A program made the translations under genes and the position numbers. From JACKAF01 sp041391485 (GTDB taxonomy: Bacteria; Bdellovibrionota; FAC87; UBA2466; JACKAF01), in contig JAWKNY010000003.1 in the NCBI GenBank assembly GCA_041391485.1, positions 179,908 to 243,907 on the forward strand: a DNA stretch of 64,000 nt, in the 5' to 3' direction. Below are positions 38,858 to 48,004 of this stretch, piece after piece (position 1 is the stretch's first letter; each line of letters starts with the position of its first letter). The notes under the pieces were generated by a model that made no database searches, was not told the DNA's origin, and saw only the letters and a list, made by a program, of their open reading frames with translations.

Positions 38858-40500
38858 ATGGTGTCCAAGTCCACATTTGCGCCCCGGCTTGTCATTATTG
38901 AAGGCCATGAAAAGGGCAAAGTGATTCCGCTTACGGATGGAACCGCGATCATCGGGCGTTCAAAAGGCGACGTGATCGTTCACGATGCGCGTGTCTCACG
39001 ATCTCATGTGGCCATTCAATTTGACGAGAAAAAGGGAGTCCTTACCTTCACCGATCTGAAAAGTTTGAACGGAACCTTCCTGAACGGGGAGGAGAGGAAG
39101 GAAGGACAAATCTCCGACGGAGACAGGTTGCAAGTCGGCGATACCATCTTTGATTGCCAGATGACCAAGCCCGACACGGGCGTGGATATTAGCGAGAGCC
39201 TACGCCGCAATCGTTCCAAAGATGACATTGCTCATCAATATATTGAACCTGAAGAAGAGGAGGAGCTGGCGGACGTTTCTCTCGAAGCAGAACCTCATGC
39301 GGATTCCCAGCCCAATCTCTCCGCGTTATCTCACGCGGCTCCCGAGCCCGACGTGCTTACAGTGCCTAAGAAGCCCAGACGTTCGGTCAGCTTGCGCAGC
39401 TGGTACTTGAAAATTCCCGTGCGCAAACGAATCCAACTTTTGAGTGTGGCAATATCTTGATTGGCGTCGGCTATTTGGGACTGGAGGATTCTGGCCCTAA
39501 GGCAGTTTCGGTTCGAGTGGACGCCATCCGACGTCAGGCGGAGCAGGGACAACTCGGCGAAGCCTTACTGGCGGCCCAAAAGTATCAGGCCGCAAACCCC
39601 GAAGACCCCAACGCATTTCTTTTGCTCGGCGATCTTTACTCTCTTCAAAATGACTACCAGAAGGCGGTCGTGGCGTACCAGAAAGCGTCGACCTTCGCTA
39701 ACGTCAGTCCTGTCGTGCACGTGAAGCTCATCCGTCAGTATCTAGTCACGCAGAACAACGCGGCGGCCGTGGAGGAATACAGCCGTCTGGGAGAGGCCAT
39801 ACAGAATGTAGGCAAGATTTTGGGCGATGCGATTAAGGACAAGAAGATGACCGCCCGGGATGCCGTATCAAAAAACCCGTTTATCCGGGATTTGTTTGTG
39901 GAAACGGCCCAGCTCTTTTTGGACTTCAAAGAACTTGAGGAACCCCCGCAGCAGCTCATGCTGATTGCCCGTGCGCTTCAAAAAGATATCGCTCCTGACG
40001 ATGCGGTGGGCTACAAGCTCGAAGCGCAGCTTCTTTTTCAGCAAAACCAGACTGAGAGTGCGGTAGCGCTGCTCGATAAGGCCTACGCGCTCAATCCTAG
40101 AGATAGGTGGGTGATTGAGAATCTGGCCCTGGCCAAGTACCGATTGAAGGATTACGACGGTACCGAACGCATTCTGCGGGCGTGGATCGAAAACTTTCCG
40201 GACTCCACTCGTGCGTACCTCACGATGGCGTACTTGAAGTTTACGCAAAAAGACGCCAAGGCCGCATTGCCTTTTCTCCAAAAGATCATCGAAGTCGGAA
40301 ACCGCAATCCCAAGGAAACCTACTACCCCGAAGCCCTGTACTGGGTGGGACAGGTACTGTTGCAGGATCAGCGACTCGGTGAAGCTACGCAGTACGTCCA
40401 ACAAAGCTGTCAGCTTGGTTATGAGCTGGGTTGCCAAAGCCCGCTTCTACAACGCGTTCCCACCTCTCCCAATGGATCCGAAACTCAAAGCGGCCAGTAG
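38858..40500 (+). CDS. FHA domain - TM - TPR protein, split by an indel
   Basis: I read two adjacent frames as one protein of about 547 residues. Part one (about 200 residues) has an FHA domain at 10-105 with GTAIIGRSKGDVIVHDARVS, SRSHVAIQF and LKSLNGTFLNGEE, the phosphothreonine-binding GR..S..H..NGT pattern, then an acidic linker and a basic stretch. Part two (from 39457) opens LIGVGYLGLEDSG and carries TPR-like repeats, for example FLLLGDLYSLQNDYQKAVVA and RAYLTMAYLKFTQKDAKAAL. The junction ATATCTTG, with one base added (ATATTCTTG), gives a continuous membrane helix QLLSVAIFLIGVGYL. So a cytosolic FHA and a periplasmic TPR domain are predicted. If the indel is real, two proteins with overlapping ends exist instead. 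Confidence 0.75.
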
Positions 40501-40585
40501 TAACGTGATTGGCCCGCCGCCTATATCATTTTTTCGCAAAGCTCCATAAAGTATTACTGACACCATCCCCTCGACGGAGGCCTTC

Positions 40586-41608
40586 GTGCGCTTTCTACTC
40601 ACCCTCGTTGTGTGTTTATTCCCAATTTTTTTGTCTGCGCGTACTACGGATAATTCTTTTATCGCGATATCGCGCCCCTTTCCGGTAGTCGGCTACCTCG
40701 AGAAGCGGGCAAGGTCATCACTTTCAAGGCGGGCGTTGCAGGACCGATTCTTTCGGTTGAGGAAAAAGGCGGACGGGTACTTGCCGAAGACGTGACCGAG
40801 GAAGAGCTTCAAAAGAAAGACCCCGGGTTGTACCAGCTCGTGAAGTCGGCAGTAGCTGGTGAGGAACCGGGGCTTTTCACCGATGCGAGTGTGGGCCCAA
40901 AGCCCAATGGAATTCGCTGGAAACTACCGACGGGAAACAAAAGATGCAAATGAAAATCAGCAGCTCGATCGCATCGCCCGCTTAGAGGGAGCGATAGGCT
41001 GGGTTGGAGGGAGCCGGGAAACTAAGCCACCCTTTGTTCGCGCTTTGTTCGGGGCTTGTGGCGGCTGGGATTTTTTTCGCTTACCGGGGTCTGGGATCTC
41101 CCAATCACTATTACCAAGCGGTTTTGGCCGTGCTCTTTTTGCTGGTGGCTTACCAAAAGACGGGTGTTGCGTTGGCCGGCCCATCTGGGCCACTGGCTCT
41201 TGGCCTTACTAAACGCCGCGGGCCTTACACTCGTGATGAAAATTATCCTGGGGGGAGGGGAGCGCTTTCCTTTCTTCTGGATGAAGTACCCTTTTCTCTC
41301 TTCTCAGCGGGCTGCGGGGAAGCTTTTGAACGTAATTCCGGATTTCCAAATGCTGTGGGAGCCAACGCCGCTAGCACTATGGAGATCTCACGGTCGTGCA
41401 GTCGTTTCTCGTTCTGCTCGTTCTGGCGGAGCTTGGATTGCAGATTTTTGTTTCGTTGGTGGGTTTCGTACTCGTGCTGGTGTCGCTACCCGCACTTCTC
41501 AGTTTTGAATGGACCTGGGTTTTTCCCGCTCTGGTCTGCATTGGGGTAGGGCTGTATCTCCAATCCAGCCGATCGCAGCTTGTTTGGAATTACAAAAGTC
41601 GTGATTGA
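40586..41608 (+). CDS. exported/membrane protein, unknown, frameshifted
   Basis: About 341 codons in three frames. GTG start at 40586 after GGAGG, then a signal peptide (MRFLLTLVVCLFPIFLSA) and a short domain (VITFKAGVAGPILSVEEKGG, TEEELQKKDPGLYQLVK). Later frames contain a series of membrane helices (LFALCSGLVAAGIFFAY, YYQAVLAVLFLLVAYQK, SFLVLLVLAELGLQIFVSLV) and end QLVWNYKSRD at 41608. Indels lie near 40700, 40930, 41000, 41205 and 41390. No family recognised. Continuity of hydrophobic segments in the combined reading is the evidence for a single gene. Confidence 0.5.
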
Positions 41609-41632
41609 GCGCCGGCCGGCCTCATTAACCCG

Positions 41633-42600
41633 CTAATCCACCCTTTTAAGGCGTAGTCCATCCAACGCTTGTTTCAAAGGCGTATTGATCGCCGACAAAT
41701 ACCCCATATGGCCCCCATAGGGCTCAAGGTGGAGGCGTACGTGGGGCGGTAGCTTGAGGCGGCGGTAGTGTTCGCTTCGAACGAAGGGATCATCAGCCGC
41801 CGTCAAAAAGCAGAGTCGGAGTCCGGATGGCACCTATATGCGGGGCTGCGGAACAGGTTTGGTAGTAGTGTTCCCGATCTCTGGTGCTTCCTCCGCCGGG
41901 GCGGTATAAAAGTTCGTCAAAATCTTTTAACTTTGACCAAATCGACAAGGGTGGACCGACTCGAGTCGGCCTGCACGGATTCGAGATTGCACCGACTCTC
42001 GGCACAAGCGCACAAAACGAAAATCGTAAACGCGGTTTAGCCCTTGCCCCATCAATACGGACGCATCGGCGAGATCAATAGGCGCATTCACAGCAATCGC
42101 GGCGTCGGCGATCGGAGCGCCGCGGACTCCAGCGACAGAAAGCAGAAGGGCATTCCCACTTAAGGAAAAACCGATCGCCAGAAGAAACGCACCGGGAAAC
42201 GCTTGCGGGTGAATTCCAAGGCCGCGGCGATGTCCTCGCCTCGGCCGGAATGGTAGGGCTCGGTGGCAAGTCCTTCGCCTTCCCCACAGCCGCGGTGATT
42301 GACTCGTACAACCGAAAGTCCCAACTCCAAACAAGTCCGCGCCGTTCGTTGCATGTAATCGGCTTCCGCGCTTCCGCCGAGTCCGTGGAAGAGGCAAACC
42401 ACAAACTGGGGATCTTTGGTGTGCGCATGGGCAACGAGTGTGTCGCCCCCCAGGAGCGGGATTTCCCATTTCTCTCCGCCTCAAACGGGCGAGGGCCAGA
42501 GATGCCCCGCGATGGTTTGGCTGTGCCCGCCCTTTGCCCAACGCGGCGGGCAAAGAGGTTGGGGAATCGAGTCGAACCAGTTTGCCATGGGGGGCAGCAT
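41633..42600 (-). CDS. YheT-like alpha/beta hydrolase, frameshifted
   Basis: About 322 codons over several frames. The restored N-terminus gives ANWFDSIPQPLCPPRWAKGG then HSQTIAGHLWPS, the 'PxxWxxxGHxQT' start of the YheT/UPF0017 family. The next part reads MVCLFHGLGGSAEADYMQRT and LGLSVVRVNHRGCGEGEG (oxyanion region). GFSLSGNALLL carries the nucleophile Ser; later AADDPFVRSEHYRRL (Asp) and YGGHMGYLS (His) complete a triad. Indels fall near 42450, 42180, 41960 and 41830. Substrate unknown; esterase or lipase activity is typical of the fold. Start at ATG 42600 or 42588. Confidence 0.75.
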
Positions 42601-42627
42601 AGCCTATTCGTCTTCTGCTTTTGAGCG

Positions 42628-42644
42628 TATAATGAACAATGTTC
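42628..42644 (+). promoter_or_regulatory. candidate -10 element followed by a palindrome
   Basis: TATAAT at 42628-42633 is followed directly by the perfect 11-base palindrome GAACA-A-TGTTC (42634-42644), 50 bp before the barrel-protein ATG. No good -35 box is seen. The palindrome would cover the transcription start, as a repressor site would. Confidence 0.35.
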
Positions 42645-42694
42645 GCTTTTGACGGCGTGCGGCAGGTTCAGTTCCAAGTCATAGACTCTACAAA

Positions 42695-43840
42695 ATGAAG
42701 TGGCTTCATCTAGGCATTTTGCTTTTCTTGTTCAGCACGTTGGCGTTTGCCCAGGCCGCCCCGGAAACGCTTCCGGCGGCCGAGCCTCTTAAAATAGAAA
42801 CCGAAGCGCCCACAAAAAACCCGATCAAACTTCGCCTGTACAACTCAGGTTACGCCTACAATGGCGAGAACGACGCCTGGGCGGAGACGCGGGTTACTCT
42901 CACGTACTTTGAAAACCTTTTTGAGCCCACCCTGCTCATCGACATCAATCCGGAAATTGCTTTCAAAGTAGGTGCGGGTCTACTCATCCCCTTTGACCAA
43001 GAGCAAAAGGTGAGCCGTTACTACCCCGTCGTTCAAACGAAGTTGAAGCGCCACACCTGGTCGTTCGAGTTGGGGAGTCTCGATGGCAATCACAACTACC
43101 CGGCGCCGTTGCTGGATCCTCTGACGTCGCTGGTACCGCAAATCCGTTTGGGCGGGGTGAATCAGATTCCGGTGGTAAACGAAACCTTCCCCACCGGGAA
43201 GCACAGTCACGGCCGATATGAGTACGGGTTTTCCTTGAAATGGTTTGATACGGAAGCCGATGGTGAGCTTTATTTTAACTGGCAGCTACCCGACAATACC
43301 AACCACCGCGAACGTTTTGATATTGGACTGATCCACAATGCCTCGCGATCTCCGTTTCCTTACTACTTAGGTCTGCACTACTGGCACAACGGTGGCCACG
43401 AAAACCCACACCCGATTGAAATCACAGAGAACTATACTCTGGGCTTGGGGCTGATGAACGACACATACACGGCTCTTTACCTGGCTTCTTATTTGATTCC
43501 CGATCGCAGTCAGTCCCAAAACAATGTGTTTGGGCACGCGTTGTATTTTGCCTACCGCTGGTGGCTGTGGGGATGGCAGATTCAACCCCAGCTTTTTGTG
43601 TCGGATGAACTTCGGGTAGCCGCGAACCGTTTTGTTTCTGTAGAAGGGGATCCGTTTTTTAGAGTGCCGCTTTATATTGGTCTCAATATTTCAAAAGAGT
43701 GGAGGCTTGTGGAAGCGTTGCAGATCAAGCTGTCTTTTGTGAACGGATTTTACCAGACCGACCGGAGTAAGTTTAATCCGAAAATCCCTCGCTACGATCA
43801 GATGGTCCGCGTGGATTTTATGTATGACATCAATCTATAG
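42695..43840 (+). CDS. porin-like outer membrane protein, unknown
   Basis: A 381-residue protein with a signal peptide (to about residue 20, TLAFA), then a short Ala/Pro/Glu-rich linker. About 340 residues of alternating beta strands with many aromatic residues follow (for example RYEYGFSLKWFDTEADGELY and FAYRWWLWGWQIQPQLFV), ending MVRVDFMYDINL. Consistent with a 14-18 strand barrel. No named family recognised. It is followed 9 bp later by a second barrel gene, so the two probably form an operon. Confidence 0.65.
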   Translation: MKWLHLGILLFLFSTLAFAQAAPETLPAAEPLKIETEAPTKNPIKLRLYNSGYAYNGENDAWAETRVTLTYFENLFEPTLLIDINPEIAFKVGAGLLIPFDQEQKVSRYYPVVQTKLKRHTWSFELGSLDGNHNYPAPLLDPLTSLVPQIRLGGVNQIPVVNETFPTGKHSHGRYEYGFSLKWFDTEADGELYFNWQLPDNTNHRERFDIGLIHNASRSPFPYYLGLHYWHNGGHENPHPIEITENYTLGLGLMNDTYTALYLASYLIPDRSQSQNNVFGHALYFAYRWWLWGWQIQPQLFVSDELRVAANRFVSVEGDPFFRVPLYIGLNISKEWRLVEALQIKLSFVNGFYQTDRSKFNPKIPRYDQMVRVDFMYDINL

Positions 43841-43849
43841 GAGTTGGCC

Positions 43850-44761
43850 GTGCGTGTTTTACTTTTACTCTGCCTCTTTTCGGCAACGGCCTTTGGGTAT
43901 CTAGACACTATTCACGACGACTATTATGAAAAAGAGAGTGGCGGCCGCTTGCACTCGTTTGGTTTGATGGCCTTTGGTGCGCATAACAATACCTTCCACC
44001 TGCGTCAGTTCTTTGCACGGTACAACCAGCAATTTGAAGGGATTCAGTTCTTTTTGACACTAAACGGACAAAAAGACACACACGATCCGGCGACGACTTA
44101 CAATTACCTGCTTGGTAACATCAATCTGTACGACTACGGCGTAGACGTGGATGTTTATAAGGGCTTTTTCATTTCGCCGCGTGGAGCGGCGACGTACCGG
44201 GTGAATTTCCACACCTACTTGCTCGTGCCGCCACAGTATTACGCCAGCAACAACGCGGAGTTTGATGCTCCCGCGCAGTTCTTACCTGTTTTTTTGACGG
44301 GACCCGGGATTCGGCTTGGCTATCGAAACGAAAATTTCGAGATTGGTTATTCGCAAGGGGACAACCGCCACTCGATCCCTATTGCAGTCATGGCGAAGTA
44401 CCAGACGGAGAATTTGTATTTACGGACAGTGGCGCAGTTTGAGAATGAGGACCCCACGGTTTACAACGGTGCCTTGTGGAAGGCGCACGTTCAGCTGTCT
44501 TTGGGGGTGGAGTACGAGTGGCTGGGGCTGAAGTTCGCGGAAATTGCAGAAGTGAGCCGCATCAAGAACGACTGGTGGGTACGATTGGAGCAGGCCGTTT
44601 TCTATAAGGAGTGGTCGCTCGCCATCCGCGAGATTGTACGCACCAACCAAAGGCTCTTGTTTGAAGCATCTATCCAACGGCGCTTCTTGGGGGCCGCTTC
44701 CCTGGGCGCCTACGCCGCCACCGATGGCAGGGCGTATCTCGCGACCCAGGTCAATTTCTAA
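43850..44761 (+). CDS. outer membrane beta-barrel protein, unknown
   Basis: A 303-residue protein from GTG 43850, six bases after AGGAG; a TTG at 43844 would put the RBS too close. The signal peptide ends near TAFG (about residue 16). The mature sequence is beta-rich and aromatic throughout (HNNTFHLRQFFARYNQQFEG, DVYKGFFISPRGAATYRVNF) and ends YLATQVNF, with the C-terminal Phe of outer-membrane barrels. No similarity to a named porin is obvious. Follows the upstream barrel gene by 9 bp and precedes the tRNA gene. Confidence 0.65.
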   Translation: MRVLLLLCLFSATAFGYLDTIHDDYYEKESGGRLHSFGLMAFGAHNNTFHLRQFFARYNQQFEGIQFFLTLNGQKDTHDPATTYNYLLGNINLYDYGVDVDVYKGFFISPRGAATYRVNFHTYLLVPPQYYASNNAEFDAPAQFLPVFLTGPGIRLGYRNENFEIGYSQGDNRHSIPIAVMAKYQTENLYLRTVAQFENEDPTVYNGALWKAHVQLSLGVEYEWLGLKFAEIAEVSRIKNDWWVRLEQAVFYKEWSLAIREIVRTNQRLLFEASIQRRFLGAASLGAYAATDGRAYLATQVNF

Positions 44762-44830
44762 GGATTGCTAGCGATTTAGCGACTTTCCCTTGTCGCCCCT
44801 GGCCCCAAATGGTACACCCACGTGAAATTT

Positions 44831-44906
44831 GCCCCCATCGTCTAGTGGCCTAGGACGTCGCCCTCTCACGGCGAAAACAGGGGTTCGAACCCCCTTGGGG
44901 GCGCCA
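44831..44906 (+). tRNA. tRNA-Glu (anticodon CTC)
   Basis: A complete 76-base cloverleaf with encoded CCA. The acceptor stem GCCCCCA pairs with TGGGGGC (44896-44902), discriminator G at 44903, CCA at 44904-44906. The anticodon stem TCGCC/GGCGA encloses the loop CTCTCAC with anticodon CTC at 44865-44867, reading GAG. The T arm is GGGGTTCGAACCCC. Close to the well-known bacterial tRNA-Glu sequence, but with CTC instead of the universal TTC, so it is an additional isoacceptor. Confidence 0.95.
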
Positions 44907-44943
44907 ATGCTCCGTTGGTACTCCGCCTGATTCCTGCAGCGTT

Positions 44944-44969
44944 CGTTCACGGCTTTGTGAACGCCTTTT
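44944..44969 (+). terminator. hairpin after the tRNA gene
   Basis: Perfect seven-base stem CGTTCAC/GTGAACG with loop GGCTTT, followed by CCTTTT. It lies 38 bases after the tRNA end, so it probably terminates that transcript. The T run is only four long. Confidence 0.5.
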
Positions 44970-45039
44970 GACCCCCCTCCCTTGTTCCCCTTGCGCAACA
45001 AATGCCTAGATCCAGACCCATAAAAACAACCCCTAATAA

Positions 45040-46074
45040 ATGAGGTTTTCGATGCGTTCACTCCTCCTGCTTTTGGTGGCCTTCGGTCTTTCTACAAACT
45101 TGTTGGCTCGTCCCCGAATCATCCTTTTCGGTTCTTCGCCGACGGATGAGCGGAACATCGCTCGGGTGCTTCAAGCAGCCGTAGACAAGAAACTGCATCT
45201 CGCTACCGATGCTTATTTCAAGGATGCGGACGTTAAGTCATTCCTTCTTGGTGCGCCTTACCGGCGCCTCTTTAAGGCAGCGGGAATCAAGAATTACGAA
45301 GGGGCCCAGATCGAGTCGATCAGCGATTCGCTTGTGAACTCCGCCAGTTTCTTCGTGTTGGCCATGCTTGAGTTGGAGTGTGCGATCCGGGAGCCCGAGA
45401 GTGAAATAGCCGTCAAGAAGGGCTTTGGATCGTTTACGATGGTTGCTCTCAACCCTACACTCTCCCGTCTTCTGATTACCGTGAAGCTCGGCAGGAAACG
45501 CTACCCGGAAATCCATGCCCGCACCGTGGAGAAAATGGGTGCGACTGAGAAAGAGTACGATGCTGCTCTTGCAAAAATTGAATTGCTGGCAGGAATTCTC
45601 AGCTGGGATCTGGGTAAAGATTGGTTTCTAGAAGAATTTGAAAAAGTTTACCGTACAGTTACTGAAAAAGATCTCAAGCTGTTTCAATCGATTCTGAGTG
45701 AGATGGCCGGTTTATACAAGGTTGAAGTCGCACGTAAAGAGCTACCAGAAGTTGTAGAAGCGCCCAAAGAGTTGGAGCTGCTGTACAAGCTGGGTAAGCT
45801 CACGACAGGAGAGGTTTTGAGCTATACAGCGGCCACAAACGACTGGCACTTTCGCTCAGAGGCTGTGCTCATCTTGCAGGCGTTCGAAAAGATCCGAAAG
45901 GGCGAGCAAGACTTGTGGGTAAGCGTGATGCCGGACTCGGTCGGCAACTTGAAAAAGTACCTCGAAGTATCCGAGGATCTCGATGGAGTCGATATTCGGG
46001 TGGTCTACAGCGGTGGCCGCGACATGAAACGGCCCCTCCCGGCAACGGACGAGCTCGAAGACTTACTTGACTAA
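45040..46074 (+). CDS. exported protein, unknown
   Basis: A 344-residue protein with a signal peptide (hydrophobic to about residue 21, STNLLA), followed by RPRIILFGSSPTDERNIARV. The mature region is mostly alpha-helical and charged, with no Cys-rich or repeat structure and no membrane helix. A start at 45052 (MRSLLLLLVAFG) is equally possible; no clear RBS precedes either. No family recognised. The end is 6 bp from the convergent glycan-binding-like gene. Confidence 0.55.
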   Translation: MRFSMRSLLLLLVAFGLSTNLLARPRIILFGSSPTDERNIARVLQAAVDKKLHLATDAYFKDADVKSFLLGAPYRRLFKAAGIKNYEGAQIESISDSLVNSASFFVLAMLELECAIREPESEIAVKKGFGSFTMVALNPTLSRLLITVKLGRKRYPEIHARTVEKMGATEKEYDAALAKIELLAGILSWDLGKDWFLEEFEKVYRTVTEKDLKLFQSILSEMAGLYKVEVARKELPEVVEAPKELELLYKLGKLTTGEVLSYTAATNDWHFRSEAVLILQAFEKIRKGEQDLWVSVMPDSVGNLKKYLEVSEDLDGVDIRVVYSGGRDMKRPLPATDELEDLLD

Positions 46075-46079
46075 ATGGC

Positions 46080-47075
46080 TTAGAAAACGGGCCAAAGTCT
46101 AGGCGACAGAGTGGCCTTGGTAATACGGTTTCCTTCGACAGTCAGCTGGGGCACAAATTGCACGCCCCCTTCGCCGTCCGAGTAGCAGGTATCGACGAGG
46201 CTGGAGTCGCCGGTGACTAAGGTGCTGCCTTTGAGATCGCGCGTAAAAACGGGATTCAGAAGCACGGCGCCGTCCTTGAGTGGTGTTCCTAGCATCGTCT
46301 GCCTGAAGCTAGAGATAATATCCACGGCGCTGAGTTTTGTGATTTCGGTTTCCGCCATGGCTTTGACAGCTCGGGGACAGCGGCCTTCGACATCTGGGGT
46401 TTCCAGATTTGCGTCGGACTTTACTTCCTTTTGCGAACCGAGCTCAAAGAGCACCTTCGCAATGGGATCGGACTGAAGGAGTGTGTCGGTAATCACGGCG
46501 AATTCTGAGAACCCGTTGTCTGGTTCGACACCGACCTGCGATAGGGCTCCCGTGACCTCAACGACAAGCTTGTCGCTCTTCATTTTTTGCGGCAACCACA
46601 CATAGCGCGGCTCAAGGTTTTCGGCGCGTTTGGTTGGTACCCGGTAGGGCTCTCCCGCGTACTTCCCCTTTTTAACAACGGCAACGGTGTGCTCCAGAAT
46701 TCCTCGACCGACCGTAAAGTTCTTGTCACCGACACTCAGGCTAAAAACGGGAATCGGGTTATTGCTGAGGTAGAAAGCTGACTTGGAATAGCCGGGGATG
46801 AAGCGAATGCCGTAGATCTCAACTGGTTTTTCAAAACTAACGGCCAGCTTTTCTCCGACCCCGATTTCCTTGGCCCCTTCGATCCACGCGGTCTTAGGGT
46901 TTCCATCCACCAAGTTTTCCACGCCATAGTGGATGTTGCGCGATGGCTTTAGCGCAGAGCTTACCGTCAAAGTGGCTTTGGGCCCGAAAGCTTCCGTAGT
47001 GATCGAAAGGTCATCGGCCAGAGCCGCTTGAATGCCGAGAAACACAAGTATTCCGCAGACAGCTTTTTTCTCCAT
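46080..47075 (-). CDS. secreted protein with NADase-type glycan-binding (discoidin-like) domain
   Basis: A 331-residue protein with a signal peptide ending AALA (about residue 20). Residues about 25-200 fit the discoidin-like 'NADase-type glycan-binding' module: NLVDGNPKTAWIEGAKEIGV (the DGxxxTAWxEG core), then KPVEIYGIRFIPGYSKSAFY and a VWLPQ strand. This module is best known from secreted NADases and from Leptospira surface proteins, where it stands without the NADase domain, as here. The C-terminal 110 residues contain two Cys and no recognisable domain. RBS GGAG precedes the ATG. Probably a surface or periplasmic carbohydrate binder. Confidence 0.65.
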   Translation of the reverse strand: MEKKAVCGILVFLGIQAALADDLSITTEAFGPKATLTVSSALKPSRNIHYGVENLVDGNPKTAWIEGAKEIGVGEKLAVSFEKPVEIYGIRFIPGYSKSAFYLSNNPIPVFSLSVGDKNFTVGRGILEHTVAVVKKGKYAGEPYRVPTKRAENLEPRYVWLPQKMKSDKLVVEVTGALSQVGVEPDNGFSEFAVITDTLLQSDPIAKVLFELGSQKEVKSDANLETPDVEGRCPRAVKAMAETEITKLSAVDIISSFRQTMLGTPLKDGAVLLNPVFTRDLKGSTLVTGDSSLVDTCYSDGEGGVQFVPQLTVEGNRITKATLSPRLWPVF

Positions 47076-47291
47076 CGGTGCTCCTTAATATTACTATCGT
47101 ATGTTTTGCTAGAAGGCGGCGTCGAGTTCCAAAGCAGGAGTAGACGGGATATAATCTTATGCGACCGTCGCGCAGTGTTAAGCGCGCCGGCTGAAGCAAG
47201 GCGGCTGACGCCGCTGTTCTAAGGCGAAGGTGTTGTGGCTCATTTCTCGTCACTCTCGGTGCTAAGTCCCTTTATTTACTCGTGTGTGGAG

Positions 47292-47313
47292 ATTGTGAAG
47301 AAATCTTCACAAT
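47292..47313. promoter_or_regulatory. 22-bp perfect palindrome (operator-like)
   Basis: ATTGTGAAGA and TCTTCACAAT, a perfect ten-base inverted repeat with a two-base spacer, ending 49 bp before the MotA-like ATG at 47363. No T run follows, so it is not a terminator. The length and symmetry suit a dimeric transcription-factor site. Confidence 0.55.
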
Positions 47314-47362
47314 TGAGGTAGGAAAAGAGGACTAACATTGTAGTCAAATACTGGAGGAACGT

Positions 47363-47910
47363 ATGAATCACGTAGTGTATTGGGTGGTCCTAGGCGGATC
47401 ACTCGCGACGGGGACCTACCTAGAAGGGGGAAAATTCGCAGACCCTCTTTAACTAACACAGCAGTCATGATTGCCATCCCTACGCTGTTTTACTGCATTT
47501 ACAGCTTCGGATTTGACGGCATCAGCGGGTTTATCGCCCGTTGCTTCACGGGGAAGGTAGATCGCAACGACACGCGCCAGATGCGCTCGATTAGCCGGCT
47601 GACATTAACGCTCGGTTATATCGCGGCGTTGAGCGGTTGCATTCACATTGCAGCCAACGGTGCGACTAACTGGCAAGCTGGGCTCGCGGTTGTGCTTACC
47701 GCCGTTTTATACGGATTGGTGCCGCAGCTCGTGTTTTTCCCGTTCTTGCACGGAAAAGTAAAACCAGCACGCGAAGCAACAACCAGTCCGATAGTAATAA
47801 TCGGAACAATGTGCTTCGCATCGCCGGATAACAACTTGAGCTTTAAAAGAGGCGGATCCCTTAGGGGTCCGCTTTTTTTGTCTTCGGTAGCCGACGCGGT
47901 GTTTTGTTAA
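47363..47910 (+). CDS. small MotA/TolQ-like membrane protein, frameshifted
   Basis: Starts at ATG 47363 after TGGAGGAACGT. The first 29 codons (NHVVYWVVLGGSLATGTYLE) run into a stop. A single indel near 47440-47455 joins them to NTAVMIAIPTLFYCIYSFGF, a charged loop with TGKVDRNDTRQMRS, then TLGYIAALSGCIHIAANGAT and AGLAVVLTAVLYGLVPQLVF. The last two helices match the TM3-TM4 region of MotA proton channels (GLAVALLTTLYGxxxANL), but the cytoplasmic loop is about 50 residues, not the usual 100 or more. The true 3' end is unsure: the open frame crosses the terminator to 47910, and another frame stops near 47830. Role unknown; no MotB-like partner adjoins. Confidence 0.5.
47852..47879 (+). terminator. 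rho-independent terminator
   Basis: Nine-base stem GCGGATCCC/GGGGTCCGC (one T-G pair), three-base loop TTA, and seven T residues. This is the strongest terminator in the window. It ends the MotA-like transcript and probably marks where that gene must have stopped. Confidence 0.9.
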
Positions 47911-48004
47911 GTGGATCATAATAGGTTGACATCCGTGCCGATCGAGAATGAGCTAGTAGCTGTAGAAAGTAAGGTGGATGGGGGACAACTATAAGGATGT
48001 TGTC

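Noticed and set aside
47380..47910. The 176-codon open frame beginning at 47380 as a gene in its own right
   Set aside because: It lacks an RBS and its first 24 codons are an out-of-frame reading of the ATG 47363 product. The end also crosses a strong terminator, so its last codons are doubtful.
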